From: Ottelia alismoides | Taxonomy: Eukaryota; Streptophyta; Magnoliopsida; Alismatales; Hydrocharitaceae | Direction: 5' to 3' | Length of the DNA stretch: 64,000 nucleotides | Assembly: GCA_037367405.1 (NCBI GenBank) | Contig: JAZKJV010011400.1 | Coordinates: forward strand, 3,532,501 to 3,596,500 | Shown here: in pieces, positions 63,348-64,000 of the stretch | Numbering within the stretch: the first letter of the stretch is position 1 | How the letters are laid out: each line of letters starts with the position of its first letter | Translations under genes and position numbers: made by a program | The notes under the pieces: generated by a model | What the model saw: only the letters and a program-made list of their open reading frames with translations | The model's database searches: none | Told to the model about the DNA's origin: nothing

Positions 63348-64000
63348 TAGCGAGCTACCGAGGTTGACGGAGCAAGTTGATCTCGTGACGCATCGGTCAG
63401 CCAGGCAATCTTGTAATCGCGCACATTGACCAATACGTCTTGATTGACTCCATACAAGGTGAAGTCAAACACTGCGGTACCAGTGGTCGCTTCTCGCAAC
63501 CGCACATGTACTCTGCAGGCTTCACCAGCCCAGGGCGCTCTCCCCAGTTCGATCTCTCCAAAACCTGCCGGCAAGGCAGATCCCGGGGCCACGCGTTGCC
63601 AGGCGAGCAAACCTGTCGCAAACAAACATGCGTCGACAGCCGAACTGGGCAGTTGCCAGCCACGCACTTCGCGTCGGCCACCGGCCAGTTCGATCAGTGC
63701 CGGCGCTGTGATGCGGCCGACCAGCCCATCTTCCAACAAAGCAAATCCGCGCAAGCGTTGCAGTGGCAAACCTACATAGAACTTGGAGCCAGCCGCTGGG
63801 TATATGGGACGTTGCCAATCGATGCTTTCAGGCAATGACAACCGGGTCAGGGCCGCTGGCTGGCCCGCCAGCACAACTTCGCCGGTCATGTTCACTCGAT
63901 CGCGGTCCACCAGCCGACCATCGCGAGCATGAAAATCGCTCATCAAGCGGCACTCGATCACGGGCTCGCTACCACTGCTGGAGGTCACAACCCGCAGCGT
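63347..64000 (-). CDS. Polyketide-synthase-type dehydratase domain, C-terminal part (cut by window)
   Basis: The frame is open to the last base of the window; 217 residues are visible and an internal GTG at 63988 is not a credible start. 'KFYVGLPLQRLRGF', 'GRITAPALIELAGGRREVRG' and 'SSAVDACLFATGLLAWQ' fit the second hotdog of PKS dehydratase domains, where Asp in 'VDACLF' matches the catalytic Asp; the usual Gln/His four residues later is Phe. 'VHVRLREATTGTAVFDFTLY' completes the fold. It is probably the end of a larger PKS or PfaA/HglE-like protein encoded beyond the edge. Confidence 0.75.
   Translation of the reverse strand, partial: TLRVVTSSSGSEPVIECRLMSDFHARDGRLVDRDRVNMTGEVVLAGQPAALTRLSLPESIDWQRPIYPAAGSKFYVGLPLQRLRGFALLEDGLVGRITAPALIELAGGRREVRGWQLPSSAVDACLFATGLLAWQRVAPGSALPAGFGEIELGRAPWAGEACRVHVRLREATTGTAVFDFTLYGVNQDVLVNVRDYKIAWLTDASRDQLAPSTSVAR

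Overview
The window looks like chromosome from a planctomycete, probably of the Pirellula/Rhodopirellula group. The evidence is gene content: a DUF1549-type protein with a CxxCH motif, a DUF1080 (3-keto-disaccharide hydrolase) protein, a DUF1570 protein, a Ser/Thr kinase with a C-terminal membrane anchor, an H4MPT/methanofuran-type C1 gene (MfnF family), an AIM24 protein with an MJ0042-like zinc ribbon, and many secreted proteins of unknown function. Genes lie on both strands, mostly singly or in short operons. I see no rRNA, tRNA or CRISPR array. No taxonomic search could be run, so the assignment is inference.

Layout. 1-1480: a glutamate-synthase-like split pair (GXGXG domain, then a degenerate FMN-type barrel). 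1.7-9.8 kb: a small secreted protein, a 289-bp MITE-like insertion, then DUF1080, acyltransferase, galE, a Xer recombinase and three envelope proteins including a parvulin. 10-24.8 kb: housekeeping (truD, UDP-glucuronate decarboxylase, rny-ymdB, ilvN, ilvC, uvrA, an SDR). 24.9-33 kb: lysA, a SpoU methyltransferase, a divergent kinase/phosphatase pair, a macro-domain gene with a palindromic operator-like site, argC, mgsA, fabI. 33-44 kb: MoxR, DUF1549, a 1296-residue FtsK/EssC-like ATPase with a small helical partner, larC, AIM24, MfnF-like. 44-45 kb: a 1-kb non-coding stretch with a strongly paired RNA candidate. 45-50 kb: a coupled SbcD/YhaO-like nuclease and YhaN-like ATPase. 50.3-57.7 kb: an eight-gene type II secretion/pilus-like operon (three prepilins, GspL/M-like, GspE, GspF, a small exported protein) with no secretin in view. 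57.85-59.8 kb: a complete group II intron with reverse transcriptase. 59.9-64 kb (minus strand): a tightly coupled operon of polyketide-type dehydratase (cut by the window edge), Rieske oxygenase, SDR and condensation-type acyltransferase.

Three things stand out. First, a family of composite palindromic repeats, each a pair of small hairpins whose stems covary, is scattered through the window, sometimes running in frame into proteins or supplying stop codons. Second, the group II intron sits exactly inside one such repeat: removing 57854-59816 restores a perfect 21-bp tandem-repeat unit, which fixes its boundaries. Third, the EssC-like ATPase plus WXG100-like partner could be a minimal type VII-like secretion module, and the 60-64 kb operon looks like part of a lipid or polyketide pathway I cannot name.
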